The position numbers were made by a program, and so were the translations under genes. Shown piece after piece: positions 1 through 9,337 of a stretch of 53,013 nt of DNA (position 1 is the first letter of the stretch; each line of letters begins with the position of its first letter). Source of the stretch: GCA-002715885 sp045561575 (lineage in GTDB: Bacteria; Bacteroidota; Bacteroidia; Flavobacteriales; BACL11); contig JBJKXM010000017.1 of the NCBI GenBank assembly GCA_045561575.1, positions 1-53,013 on the forward strand. The letters are read 5' to 3'. Below the pieces are notes generated by a model. The model saw only the letters and a program-made list of their open reading frames with translations. It did no database searches and was not told the origin of the DNA.

Positions 1-227
1 GAGCTGTATTTGGTATTCCAAATTTCTTTTCAATATTTTATTTTTTGAAAGCTTTACAATCTGATTATTTTATAGATAAATCATATTTAATATTTCCCCT
101 TACAAGTGTTGGTATAGTTGTAACCACAACTATTTTAGGAATGTTGCTTTATAAGGAAATTTTAACAAGAAGAAATCTTATTGGTATTGTAATTGCTATT
201 GTATCAATTTTAATTATTTCTCTTTAA
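1..227 (+). CDS. EamA/DMT-family membrane transporter, C-terminal end (partial)
   Basis: The reading frame is open from base 3 and enters from outside the window, so only about the last 74 residues are visible. They hold two hydrophobic segments separated by a short polar stretch, then a Tyr-Lys-Glu (LLYKE) turn, a basic RRN motif and a final hydrophobic helix. That is the usual end of an EamA (drug/metabolite transporter) protein, whose last repeat reads roughly G..L.gE.l...q.iG..lI..Gi. The TTG at base 45 is an internal Leu, not a start. The stop overlaps the start of the next gene by one base (TAATG), so the genes are probably co-translated. The substrate cannot be inferred. Confidence 0.7.
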   Translation, partial: AVFGIPNFFSIFYFLKALQSDYFIDKSYLIFPLTSVGIVVTTTILGMLLYKEILTRRNLIGIVIAIVSILIISL

Positions 228-841
228 TGTTGTTTAGCACTACATATAATCAAATAACAAATAATTCTAAAGGGATATATAAAGCAAAAGGTTCAAAATT
301 TATTGCATATGCAATTATAGTTAAGTCAGAAGAGCAAGTATTAGATGAAATTAATAAGATTAAAAAATTAGATAAAAATGCTAATCACTATTGTTTTGCT
401 TACATAATTAAACCTGATAAATCTATTGAAAAAGTAAACGATGATGGAGAACCAAAAAACAGTGCGGGAAAACCAATTTTAGGTCAGATCAAATCAAAAG
501 ATTTAACAAACTGCTTAATTGTAGTTGTAAGATACTTTGGGGGAACTAAGCTAGGAATTCCAGGATTAATAAAAGCATATAAATATGCAGCTCTAGAAGC
601 AATACAAAATAATAAAATAGAATGCATAGATATTACTGAAATGTATTCTTTAAAGTTTTCATACGAGGAATTAAATCTAGTCATGAACATTCTAAAAAAT
701 TATAATGCAAATATTATAAATCACAAAAATGATATGATATCTGAGATAGAATGTTCAATAACATTAAAGAATTCAAAAAATTTCTATGATAAAATTTCAA
801 AGAATCATAAAATTGATATAAAATATTTAAAAACAAAATAA
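227..841 (+). CDS. yigZ: YigZ/IMPACT family protein
   Basis: The 204-residue protein matches the YigZ/IMPACT family over its full length. The diagnostic motifs are DDGEP at residues 72-76, followed by SAGKPIL, and VRYFGGTKLG at 101-110, then a second small alpha/beta domain of the DUF1949 type (about 135-204). The family is structurally related to EF-G domain IV and is thought to interact with ribosomes or RNA; its bacterial role is not firmly established. ATG at 227 is fixed by the one-base overlap with the upstream stop, and the downstream stop overlaps the next ATG in the same way, so three genes are coupled. The family assignment is secure; the function is known only in general terms. Confidence 0.93.
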   Translation: MLFSTTYNQITNNSKGIYKAKGSKFIAYAIIVKSEEQVLDEINKIKKLDKNANHYCFAYIIKPDKSIEKVNDDGEPKNSAGKPILGQIKSKDLTNCLIVVVRYFGGTKLGIPGLIKAYKYAALEAIQNNKIECIDITEMYSLKFSYEELNLVMNILKNYNANIINHKNDMISEIECSITLKNSKNFYDKISKNHKIDIKYLKTK

Positions 842-1749
842 TGAAACTATTAAAAAAACTATGTAGTATTCATGCTCCATCTGGAGAAGAAAATAATATT
901 AGTGAGTTTATAATTGAGTACGTAAACTCAAATATGCAAAATTGGAAAGTAAAACCTAAAATTTACAGTGGTGATGGATTCCAAGATAGTATTATATTAA
1001 GTTTTGGACAGCCCAAAACAGCTATATATGCACACATGGACAGTATTGGTTTTACAGTAAAATATAATAATGAAATTATAAAAATAGGAGGACCTGTTGT
1101 TAAAAATGGAACAGAATTAGTTGGATCTGATAGTAAAGGAAAAGTTGAAGGAAAAGTTATTAAAAAAAATGAAAAGATATTTATTGATTTTAATAGAGAA
1201 ATTGATAGAGGTACCTCACTAACTTTTAAGATGATTTTTATAGAAAGTAATGATTATATCCAGTCATGCTATTTAGATAATAGATTAGGTGTATGGAACG
1301 CATTAAAGGTAGCAGAAAAATTAGAAAATGGAATAATAGTATTTTCATGTTGGGAAGAACATGGTGGTGGATCTGTTGGGTTTCTTACAAACTTTATACA
1401 TACAAAATATAATATAAGTCAAGCACTAATTTCTGATATAACCTGGGTAACAGAAGGAGTTAAAGCTGGTGAAGGAGTAGCAATTTCATTGAGAGATAGT
1501 GGTATTCCAAGAAAGAAATTTGTCAATAAAATTATTGATCTTGCTAAAAAAAATAATATTTCATATCAACTAGAAGTAGAATCTAGTGGAGGAAGTGATG
1601 GAAACGAAATTCAAAAAAGTCCATTTCCAGTTGATTGGTGTTTTATTGGTGCTGCTGAAAAAAATGTTCATAGCCCAAAAGAGAAAGTTCATAAAGATGA
1701 TATAAAATCAATGGTTGAGATTTATGAGATGCTAATGAAAGAATTATAG
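841..1749 (+). CDS. M42-family metallo-aminopeptidase
   Basis: The 302-residue protein has the dizinc aminopeptidase pattern of family M42 (FrvX/YsdC, glutamyl aminopeptidase and endoglucanase-M-like enzymes). The visible ligand set is His65 and Asp67 in AHMDSIG, Asp146 in YLDNRLG, Glu172-Glu173 in CWEEHGG, Asp199 in ISDIT and His277 in VHSPKEK. An HAPSGEE motif near the N-terminus is also typical. It is somewhat shorter than usual for M42 (about 340-360), mainly in the inserted dimerisation domain between residues 70 and 135. It has no signal peptide, so it is probably cytoplasmic and trims peptides. It is coupled to yigZ (TAATG) and ends one base before a convergent gene. The exact substrate preference is unknown. 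Confidence 0.88.
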   Translation: MKLLKKLCSIHAPSGEENNISEFIIEYVNSNMQNWKVKPKIYSGDGFQDSIILSFGQPKTAIYAHMDSIGFTVKYNNEIIKIGGPVVKNGTELVGSDSKGKVEGKVIKKNEKIFIDFNREIDRGTSLTFKMIFIESNDYIQSCYLDNRLGVWNALKVAEKLENGIIVFSCWEEHGGGSVGFLTNFIHTKYNISQALISDITWVTEGVKAGEGVAISLRDSGIPRKKFVNKIIDLAKKNNISYQLEVESSGGSDGNEIQKSPFPVDWCFIGAAEKNVHSPKEKVHKDDIKSMVEIYEMLMKEL

Positions 1750-1750
1750 A

Positions 1751-2803
1751 CTAATTTTTAAATTTAATATCTAATACTTTACCAGAGACAGATAAGGTAT
1801 CAACCATCATAGAAAGATTTATATTATACTTATATATTTTGCCCGAATTATTAAGATCATTCATATATAATATATTAGAATATGCATCGGTAGTATCATT
1901 AACTGCATATTTTTCTGTAGTAATATTTAATACATCAGATTCAATTGGAATTACCATATTTACATTAGTCATCTGTGTATTTGTTCTGTAAATACCTCCA
2001 TTAGCTGTAAAATAAAAATTATTTCCATTTGAAGTTTCAACTAAATTATTTGCATTATAAATAGATGAAAGATTTTGTGAAAAATTGATTAGTAAATCAG
2101 ATGGATATATATTGTAAAAAGATGATTCAATATTATTTGACGGATTATTTTCATCATAAACTCCAGAACATAAAACTTTAATGTTTCCTGTAGCTATTGC
2201 AGAGTTAGGATTCTTACCTACAACTAAATTACCAGAAATATCTGCAAGAGGAATTAGATCATCTTTATAAGTAACAGTAACTAAAGTACTATCATAATTA
2301 TTTGAATCTCCTCCATTCAAAATAAATGATTTATCAAATTTATTAATTATAAATGCAGGTGATGTTCCCTCACCCGTTTCTATTTCTGAAATTATTCTAA
2401 AGTCATTAAGGTCAACAACTTTAACTAAAGATTCTGCTTTGTCAGTAACAAATGCCCTATTTTGTGTAACAATTGCACACCCAGCAGGATCTGAAAAGCC
2501 GTCAACTTGTCCAAGTAGTTGAAGAGTGTTAATATCAGTTGAATAAAAATCATCTCCAACTATATATAATTTGCTACCATAAATTTCTATGGTCTTTGGG
2601 TTTATGATTGATAATCCATTGACATTAGAAAATATTCCACTTTTTAATGAACTGGTATTTTTTTTAATAAAATTTAATCCATTATCTGATAAAATATAGG
2701 TTCCATTGCCATAACTATTTGAATAACTTATTGGCTCTGGATCCTTTTCACAGGATACAAAAACAAATAAAAGAAGAGATATTAAAAAAGTATTTTTAAA
2801 CAT
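1751..2803 (-). CDS. Lipoprotein with YncE/DUF5074-like beta-propeller
   Basis: This is a 350-residue lipoprotein. A hydrophobic leader is followed by the lipobox FVSC with Cys18, then an acidic EKDPEP stretch that in Bacteroidota often goes with surface export. The rest is built of short repeated beta units such as YILSDNG, KLYIVGD, RAFVTD and VKVVDL, like YncE-type or DUF5074 propellers. Such proteins are usually envelope-attached and of unknown ligand; some relatives sit beside TonB-dependent receptors, but none is seen here. It lies 20 bases downstream of the giant T9SS gene and has its own -7 box (2810-2817). The lipoprotein call is firm, the propeller family is an inference from the repeat pattern, and the function is unknown. 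Confidence 0.75.
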   Translation of the reverse strand: MFKNTFLISLLLFVFVSCEKDPEPISYSNSYGNGTYILSDNGLNFIKKNTSSLKSGIFSNVNGLSIINPKTIEIYGSKLYIVGDDFYSTDINTLQLLGQVDGFSDPAGCAIVTQNRAFVTDKAESLVKVVDLNDFRIISEIETGEGTSPAFIINKFDKSFILNGGDSNNYDSTLVTVTYKDDLIPLADISGNLVVGKNPNSAIATGNIKVLCSGVYDENNPSNNIESSFYNIYPSDLLINFSQNLSSIYNANNLVETSNGNNFYFTANGGIYRTNTQMTNVNMVIPIESDVLNITTEKYAVNDTTDAYSNILYMNDLNNSGKIYKYNINLSMMVDTLSVSGKVLDIKFKN

Positions 2804-2809
2804 ATTTTA

Positions 2810-2817
2810 CAAATATA
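2810..2817 (-). promoter_or_regulatory. Promoter -7 element for the propeller lipoprotein
   Basis: On the minus strand this is TATATTTG, a full match to TAnnTTTG, only six bases before the ATG at 2803. It fills most of the 20-base gap after the T9SS gene. The nearest upstream TTG is about 26 bases away, slightly long for a -33 element. If used, the mRNA would have almost no leader. Confidence 0.5.
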
Positions 2818-2823
2818 GATGAA

Positions 2824-5800
2824 TTAATTTTTAGTAATTATCTCAACAATTTTTGTGTTCTCAAATATTAGTTTGATGTAATATATTCCTTTGGAAAATT
2901 CTGAAATATTAAATTGTTGAGAAAAATCTTGATTTCCATCTAATATTTCATGTCTTAATATCTCTTGACCTAGTGTATTTTCAAAAATTATTATAAAACT
3001 TTGAGATCTGTAATTTTTAAATTCAATATTTAAATAATCATTAGTTGGGTTTGGATATATTTTTACATTATCAAAAATGTTATTTTCTATTAAAGAAATA
3101 ACATCTATTTGATAAAAAACAGTATCGGCAAAACATCCAGCTTGATCCTCAACCACTAAAAAATAGTTTCCGCTAATTGTTGGGGTAAAGACACCCGTTC
3201 CATTATTGTTGTTTGAATTAAATACCATGCCATTAGGTCCAAATAATTGTATATTATAAGGAGGTGAACCTGCATTAACATTATAATTTAAATTTCCATT
3301 ATTTTCATTCATACTTGCAATAGGAATTGATTGATCAATAGTTGTATAAATGATACTATCACAATTGTAGGTAGATAAAATAGTATCTGTAAAAGATCCA
3401 GAACTATTATAAATATTATTTCCTATTAAAACACTATCTCCTTCACATATGGTATATGTTAGATACTCATAAAGAGTTGGGTATACAGTTAAGCTAGTAC
3501 TAATAATACTATCACATCCACTTGATGAATATAATGTATCAGAATAAGTACCAGGAGCAAAATAACTGCTATTTCCAACAAAAACAGTATCACCATAACA
3601 TACGTTTGCTATGTTATTTGACACATAATTATTATTTACAAAAATTTGAGTGTAAACAACACTATCGCAACCATTAAAAGAGATTAATGTATCAATATAA
3701 TAACCAGATTGACTATAGATATTACTTCCTATTGTATAATTTTCACCATTACACAAGTAAACTGATTGCTGAAAGCCTGAACTATTTAAAACAGTTAAAT
3801 TGGTATTAATTATACTATCACATCCCCCAAACGTAACTGTGTCAGAATAATTTCCACTAATTGAATAAGTACTTGAACCAACAGTATATGATTGCCCACT
3901 ACAAATTGTAATATTTTGATTATTTGTACTTGAATTCCCTATAAATAAGCTTGTGTTTATAATACTATCACAACCACCAATAGTTAATAGAGTATCAATA
4001 TAAATACCTGGGTTTGAATAATAATTAGAACCAATTAAAATACTATCTCCGCTACAGATGGATAGAGAATCTGAACTAATAGATATCGGATTAACAGAAA
4101 TATTAGACTGAGAAACATTAGACAAACATGATTGAACTTCAATTTCCCAATCATAAAAGAAATAATAATATCCTAGAGATGCATTTGTTCCTGTAATGGA
4201 AACAATATTTGAGATATTATAGGGAAAAACAGCACCATTATCATTTCTGAAAAGATCGCTATTTGATCCATTAATTCCTAACTGCAAATTATTTTCCACA
4301 GGAAGATCAAAATTCAAATTGATTCTTGTTCCTTGTGGAGAATAAGGAATAAAAATCAAAGTATCCTGTAAAACAAGGTTACTAGAATTTCTAAGTTCAA
4401 TATGACGCACAGAATCAGAGTTAGCGTAAACAATAACAGAAACTAATTTAGATGGTCTAAAGTTATCAAAAACTAAGTGTCTATTTCCTTGATAATATCC
4501 TCCTGAACCAAATGTATTATTATTCGGCCCTCCAAATATATTATCAAAAGTTAATTCATTCCTTGAATAAAAAGTCGTAGAATTATTTAATGTAGATATA
4601 GTTAAAGTTGAACCTGTGTCAATAAAGTTTGTTAATAATGAATCAGAATACCAATTAATAACTCCAAAATCAGAAAATGCATTTAAAGTAGCATTTTCTC
4701 CCTGACAGACTGTAACATTTGTTGAAGAAATATTATCATCAAAAACAGAAATATAATTATTATATGAAATCGAATCAATTCCATATTGATTAGAAGTTAA
4801 CAAAGAAACAGTATATCTTCCTGGATTTGAATAAGTATGTGTAGGGTTTTGAAGTATGGAGGTAGCTCCATCACCAAAACTCCAAAACCATGAATTTGGA
4901 CCGTTCATAGACAAATCAGTAAAGGAAACGGTTCCATTACATGTTACAGAATCACTAACACTAAATTGAGTGCTTGGTGCAATTTGAGGAAAAGTACAAG
5001 ACCAACTAGCTTCAAATCCTCTTCCATTAACTGCTTGATCAGCATGAAGATATACTGTTATTGCTCCACCTGAGGATATAATAGTACCTGGACTTCCCGT
5101 TAAAGCATTACAATATTGACCCAAGGAAGGTGAAGAAGTGTCAGCACCATCAAAAATTTCAAGATAATCCCAATTACAATAAGTTTGAGATGAAGGAGCT
5201 TCAATATCAAAATCAGTAAAGTTTAAAGTAATCTGATTACTTCCAGGCGGTGCGATTGTTATCCAAGCATTATTATTGTCATAATAATTGCCATTAGGCC
5301 CTCCAACATCATATAAAGTACCATTACAATTTGTTTGTAAAATACCATTACCACTAGCAGGAAGAGTTATGATACATGGGTTATTTTGATTGATATTAAT
5401 GATTGATTGATATACTACACTATCAACGCCTAAAGGTCCAGATGAAACTAAAGAAACTGTGTAAGTACCAAAGTTTGAATATGTGTGAGAAGGATTAGTT
5501 GAAGTACTAAAATTTCCATCACCAAAATCCCAATAATAGGAGTTAGAATAATAAGAAGTATTGGTGAAATTAACTGTAGCTGGTACATTACAAAAAACTG
5601 AATCATCAACATTAAAATTTGCTAAAGGTGGTGAAGTAATTAATAAATCAATACTCCATAAGCCTCTACCATATGTAGCAGCTATTAATTTATTTGATGG
5701 ATATTGAATCTCTAGTTCAGAAACTATAACATTAGGAAGTGAATTATTATTGAAATTGTTCCAATCGCTAGCTGTAGAATCTTTTATAAAAACTCCCAAG

Positions 5801-7893
5801 TCAGTTCCTAAATACAGCGTTTCTAAACTATCTAATTCATTTAAAACAACTGTATTTGCTGGAACATTTGGAAGAGTTCCACTAATATTATTCCATGAAG
5901 CACCTCCATCATCAGAAAAATAAACTTTTTCATTATTTGAATAACCTGAAAATGCAAGCCATATTCTATTTTCATCACTTGGATGAATAGCTATACTAGT
6001 TATTGTTTTATTAGGTAATGAAGATGAAACATTAGTCCAATTATTACCACCATCATCAGTCTTAAATATGTTAGCATTATCAGAAAAATAAATTACATCA
6101 GGGTTAGATTTAGAGATTTGTACTTGATCAATTTTACCACCATTTGTTTCATTATTAGTAATGATATTCCATGATCCTCCTCCATCTGTTGATTTGTAAA
6201 GTTCTTCATAACCAATAAATATAGTATTTGGAACATTTCTATCTAGTATGTAAGGAGTTACCCATGCCCCATTGCTGGCTGGAGCAATAGAAGAAAAACT
6301 ATTTCCTCCATTTGTTGATTTTCTAATATCACCGTAGTATACAGATCCATACATGATATCTTCATCACTGTAATCAATTATACACTCCATTCCATCTCCA
6401 CCAATAACTGCATCCCAATTCAGATTATTTTTTAAAAAAGTACCATTATCTTGAGTACCACCAATTACCAAGTCTTGAACAGTCTGAGAAACACCAAGCC
6501 TATAAAACTGTGTAATTTGTAAGCCATCAGAGATATCTGTCCAGTTATTTCCATCATCATCAGAATAATATAATCCTCCATCATTAGCTGAATAAACTTT
6601 GTTATCCAAAGTATTATATTGTAACATATGTTCATCAGCATGCATATAATTAGCTCCACCACCACCATACCAGTGTGTATTTAGGGACCAATTAATTCCT
6701 CCATCAGTAGATTTCCAACAATTAACACCACCAACAAAAACCATATTTTCATCCTGTGGTGATACTGTTAATGCTAAATCATACCATGCCTGACCACCAC
6801 TATCAGAACCAGTAGTAGACCAACCTAATAAATTTGGGGAGCTTGATTGAAGACTCCAACTATTTCCCTCATCACTCGACTTATACAAACCATAATAACC
6901 ATTACTATTATTACCAAACAAAGCATATATAACGTTCGGATTATCATTTGTAACAGCAATACAAGCTCTTCTTACATCATTAGTGGAAGGAAGGCCAGAA
7001 CCAGATTGAGACCAATTAATTCCATTATCAATAGATTTATAAACAGAGGTATTACCTTTTGAACCTGCAAAAATTATATTAGAGTTTGTGGTATGAAATT
7101 CCATACTAACAAAATTCTCTCCTGGAAATGTGTGAACAAAATTATCTCCACCATCTACTGATCTATATACTCCATTGCTAGTAGCAACAATTACAACATC
7201 AGGATTTATTGGATCAATTAAAATTCTATTTCCTCGATAAGAAGAAGTTACATTAAATGATAATCCAGTTGTTTGCCATGATAGACCACCATCATAGGAA
7301 CGCATTACACCATAAGCATAAGTGTCACCACCATCTCTATCACCAGTTACGATAAAGAGAGTATCAGGATTAAATGGGTGAACAGCAATATCAGAAACAC
7401 CTAAATTAGTTAGAAAATCAGTACTTGTTGTCCAAGTTTGACCTCCATTTATTGATTTCCAAAATCCTCCAGCTGGAGCTCCTACATATAAAATATCCGG
7501 GTTTGTTGGATGAAAAACTATAGAATTCAATCTTCCAATTCCTCTTTTTCTACCACTTCCTTCTAAAGGAACATTATCAGGCCCTACTTGAGTCCAGACA
7601 TTTGGCGGCATCATTCTAAAGCTAGTGTTCATAGAATTTAACCTTTCCCTTTCTTCAAAAAGTAATTGAGGTTGTAAATTCCCATCAGGATATACTCTTT
7701 GTTCAACAAAATTTTCCCATCTCTTGAACTGTTTCCACCCCTTACCTTTTTCAATTGTTTTACCTTCCCAAAAACTATTAAAAGCATTTTGAGTTTGATA
7801 AAAATTATTAGATGGATCCTGCATCATATCAACCCAATTTTGAGAAAGAGTCAAAAACGGGAACATTATAAATATTAATAATATTCTATTCAT
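2824..7893 (-). CDS. Giant multidomain secreted protein with type A T9SS sorting signal
   Basis: The 1689-residue protein starts with a Sec signal peptide (about residues 1-18). Residues about 90-745 are a sortilin/VPS10-like or BNR-type propeller, with many repeats of the form Y.S.DGG..W. A PKD domain follows (about 754-830, YYWDFGDGNFS), then a CUB-like domain (about 836-965, four Cys, CNWDYLEIFDG), a second PKD domain (about 968-1050, WFWSFGDGATS), a linker and five tandem Cys repeats (about 1266-1521). Residues about 1601-1689 form a type A T9SS sorting domain, with IYPNPTNDYLNI and GIYYIKL. The protein is therefore exported by the type IX system and probably cell-surface attached or released. 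Its start lies two bases after the pyrD stop. It resembles large Bacteroidota adhesin or hydrolase-like proteins; no catalytic site was recognised. Confidence 0.9.
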   Translation of the reverse strand: MNRILLIFIMFPFLTLSQNWVDMMQDPSNNFYQTQNAFNSFWEGKTIEKGKGWKQFKRWENFVEQRVYPDGNLQPQLLFEERERLNSMNTSFRMMPPNVWTQVGPDNVPLEGSGRKRGIGRLNSIVFHPTNPDILYVGAPAGGFWKSINGGQTWTTSTDFLTNLGVSDIAVHPFNPDTLFIVTGDRDGGDTYAYGVMRSYDGGLSWQTTGLSFNVTSSYRGNRILIDPINPDVVIVATSNGVYRSVDGGDNFVHTFPGENFVSMEFHTTNSNIIFAGSKGNTSVYKSIDNGINWSQSGSGLPSTNDVRRACIAVTNDNPNVIYALFGNNSNGYYGLYKSSDEGNSWSLQSSSPNLLGWSTTGSDSGGQAWYDLALTVSPQDENMVFVGGVNCWKSTDGGINWSLNTHWYGGGGANYMHADEHMLQYNTLDNKVYSANDGGLYYSDDDGNNWTDISDGLQITQFYRLGVSQTVQDLVIGGTQDNGTFLKNNLNWDAVIGGDGMECIIDYSDEDIMYGSVYYGDIRKSTNGGNSFSSIAPASNGAWVTPYILDRNVPNTIFIGYEELYKSTDGGGSWNIITNNETNGGKIDQVQISKSNPDVIYFSDNANIFKTDDGGNNWTNVSSSLPNKTITSIAIHPSDENRIWLAFSGYSNNEKVYFSDDGGASWNNISGTLPNVPANTVVLNELDSLETLYLGTDLGVFIKDSTASDWNNFNNNSLPNVIVSELEIQYPSNKLIAATYGRGLWSIDLLITSPPLANFNVDDSVFCNVPATVNFTNTSYYSNSYYWDFGDGNFSTSTNPSHTYSNFGTYTVSLVSSGPLGVDSVVYQSIININQNNPCIITLPASGNGILQTNCNGTLYDVGGPNGNYYDNNNAWITIAPPGSNQITLNFTDFDIEAPSSQTYCNWDYLEIFDGADTSSPSLGQYCNALTGSPGTIISSGGAITVYLHADQAVNGRGFEASWSCTFPQIAPSTQFSVSDSVTCNGTVSFTDLSMNGPNSWFWSFGDGATSILQNPTHTYSNPGRYTVSLLTSNQYGIDSISYNNYISVFDDNISSTNVTVCQGENATLNAFSDFGVINWYSDSLLTNFIDTGSTLTISTLNNSTTFYSRNELTFDNIFGGPNNNTFGSGGYYQGNRHLVFDNFRPSKLVSVIVYANSDSVRHIELRNSSNLVLQDTLIFIPYSPQGTRINLNFDLPVENNLQLGINGSNSDLFRNDNGAVFPYNISNIVSITGTNASLGYYYFFYDWEIEVQSCLSNVSQSNISVNPISISSDSLSICSGDSILIGSNYYSNPGIYIDTLLTIGGCDSIINTSLFIGNSSTNNQNITICSGQSYTVGSSTYSISGNYSDTVTFGGCDSIINTNLTVLNSSGFQQSVYLCNGENYTIGSNIYSQSGYYIDTLISFNGCDSVVYTQIFVNNNYVSNNIANVCYGDTVFVGNSSYFAPGTYSDTLYSSSGCDSIISTSLTVYPTLYEYLTYTICEGDSVLIGNNIYNSSGSFTDTILSTYNCDSIIYTTIDQSIPIASMNENNGNLNYNVNAGSPPYNIQLFGPNGMVFNSNNNNGTGVFTPTISGNYFLVVEDQAGCFADTVFYQIDVISLIENNIFDNVKIYPNPTNDYLNIEFKNYRSQSFIIIFENTLGQEILRHEILDGNQDFSQQFNISEFSKGIYYIKLIFENTKIVEIITKN
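3330..4095 (-). repeat. Five tandem ~51-residue Cys-containing repeats
   Basis: Within the T9SS protein (residues about 1266-1521) five modules of 51-52 residues follow each other with the pattern IC.GDS..IG...Y...G.Y.DTL....GCDSII.T. The leading motifs are CSGDS, CSGQS, CNGEN, CYGDT and CEGDS. Each unit has two Cys, one at the start and one in the CDS motif, so an intradomain disulfide is likely. Copies are diverged at both DNA and protein level, so the array looks old rather than recently expanded. Confidence 0.9.
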
Positions 7894-7895
7894 TT

Positions 7896-9014
7896 CTAAT
7901 TGTTTTTAATTAAATCTATATTTATTTTTTTAACTAATGATGGTCCCTGATAAATAAATCCAGTATAGATCTGTACCAAATCAGCTCCAGCTTCTAATTT
8001 TTCTATTGCATCCTTTGAACACGATATTCCTCCAACTCCTATTATAGCAAAAGATTTTTTTGACTTTAAAGATAAATATCTAATAACTTCTGTAGATCTA
8101 TCTTTTAAAGGTTTTCCACTTAATCCACCATTACCAATTTCATCAATTTTAATTTTGACTGTCTTTAGATTATCTCTATTTATTGTTGTATTAGTAGCTA
8201 CAACGCCGTCTAAGCGTGTTTCTTTGATAATCTCTATTATATCGTCTAATTGAGTATTTGTTAAGTCAGGAGCTATTTTTAATAGCAAAGGTTTTGGATT
8301 AGATTTTGAATGGTTTAACTTCTGTAAGTGATTTAAAAGTTTGGTTAAAGGCTCTTTATCCTGTAAATCTCTTAGACCTGGAGTATTTGGAGAACTAACA
8401 TTAACTACAAAATAGTCTACGTAATCAAATAATTTTTCAAAACAAATCTCATAATCATTAATAGCTGACTCATTTGGTGTAAGCTTATTTTTACCAATAT
8501 TTCCCCCTACTATAATTTTAGATTTTTTTCTTCTTAATCTGGATGTAACTGCTTCAACACCATCATTGTTAAAACCCATTCTATTAATTACTGCATTATC
8601 TTTTGGAAGTCTAAATAATCTTGGTTTTGGATTACCATCTTGAGCTAATGGCGTAACAGTTCCTATTTCAACAAAGCCAAATCCAAAAGAACTCAAACCA
8701 TCAAATATTTCAGCATCTTTATCAAATCCAGCTGCAAGCCCAACCGGATTATCAAATGTTATACCAAATACCTTTCTTTTAAGCTTATCATTATCTATTC
8801 TAAAAAAGTATTGCCAAAATGATAAATAATTAGGCAGTAAGAATATGATTTTCAAAAAATGAAAACTTATTTTATGAATTAATTCAGGATCAAAAAGAAA
8901 TAAAATTTTCCTAAGAAATTTATAGCTAGTCAGATAGAAAATTAGTAATAGGAGTAAAAGAAATGAAAATATTAAAAGTAAGTCAGTAGAATATCCAGTA
9001 CCCAATATTATCAT
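7896..9014 (-). CDS. pyrD: Dihydroorotate dehydrogenase (quinone), class 2
   Basis: PyrD oxidises dihydroorotate to orotate in pyrimidine synthesis and passes electrons to membrane quinone. The 372-residue protein shows the class 2 pattern: an amphipathic N-terminal region, NPVGLAAGFDKDAE (about 89-102), FNNDG, and NVSSPNTPGLR (205-215), where Ser208 is the expected catalytic base. ATNTT and the FMN-phosphate-binding IGVGGI and QIYTGF motifs follow. About 30 residues precede the usual start near SYKFLRKILFLFDPE and include a strongly hydrophobic stretch (11-28). No internal ATG or TTG offers the shorter start, so the extension may be a real extra membrane anchor. A -7 box lies 13 bases upstream. 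It is transcribed ahead of the giant T9SS gene, two bases away. Confidence 0.96.
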   Translation of the reverse strand: MIILGTGYSTDLLLIFSFLLLLLLIFYLTSYKFLRKILFLFDPELIHKISFHFLKIIFLLPNYLSFWQYFFRIDNDKLKRKVFGITFDNPVGLAAGFDKDAEIFDGLSSFGFGFVEIGTVTPLAQDGNPKPRLFRLPKDNAVINRMGFNNDGVEAVTSRLRRKKSKIIVGGNIGKNKLTPNESAINDYEICFEKLFDYVDYFVVNVSSPNTPGLRDLQDKEPLTKLLNHLQKLNHSKSNPKPLLLKIAPDLTNTQLDDIIEIIKETRLDGVVATNTTINRDNLKTVKIKIDEIGNGGLSGKPLKDRSTEVIRYLSLKSKKSFAIIGVGGISCSKDAIEKLEAGADLVQIYTGFIYQGPSLVKKINIDLIKNN

Positions 9015-9027
9015 TATTAGTTTTTTA

Positions 9028-9035
9028 CAAAAATA
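9028..9035 (-). promoter_or_regulatory. Promoter -7 element for pyrD
   Basis: The minus strand reads TATTTTTG, a full TAnnTTTG match, 13 bases before the pyrD ATG in the 32-base gap after the XRE gene. No matching -33 TTG is seen. Confidence 0.45.
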
Positions 9036-9046
9036 AAGTATTGGAT

Positions 9047-9337
9047 TTAATTAGTTAGCTCATCATATGATGAATCTTTATAAAATACAACTACCTTATT
9101 AATTTCTTTTATTTCTCTAGTAGATTCATTAGTATACATAGTTCCAAAGCCAGTTATCAACCAATTCAAATTTAAATTTGGATAAATAGATAGTATTTTT
9201 TCAAGCATATCAATACTTGGTTTATTTCTACCATTAACAATATGAGATATAGATGATCTATTTAAATCCACAAGTTTTGATAAAGAATTAGCATTTAATT
9301 TCTCAGAATCTAACCATAACTTAAATCTTTTATTCAT
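9047..9337 (-). CDS. XRE/Cro-CI-type helix-turn-helix regulator
   Basis: This 96-residue protein has an N-terminal HTH_3 domain (about 8-60). Helix 2-3 reads SLSKLVDLNRSSISHIVNG, followed by the typical PSIDMLEKIL and NLNWLITGFGTMY. A short polar tail (about 70-96) has no recognisable domain. Such single-domain XRE proteins are common in Flavobacteria, where the WLLTGEG-like motif is a hallmark; most are uncharacterised. It is the first gene of the leftward group and faces the DtxR-family gene across the 282-base intergenic region. No phage or toxin-antitoxin partner is adjacent. Its targets are unknown; autoregulation is possible but not shown. Confidence 0.85.
   Translation of the reverse strand: MNKRFKLWLDSEKLNANSLSKLVDLNRSSISHIVNGRNKPSIDMLEKILSIYPNLNLNWLITGFGTMYTNESTREIKEINKVVVFYKDSSYDELTN

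Noticed and set aside
6465..7062. Small open frames on either strand inside the giant T9SS gene
   Set aside because: They are low-complexity shadows of the sortilin-like repeats with no signal or motif.
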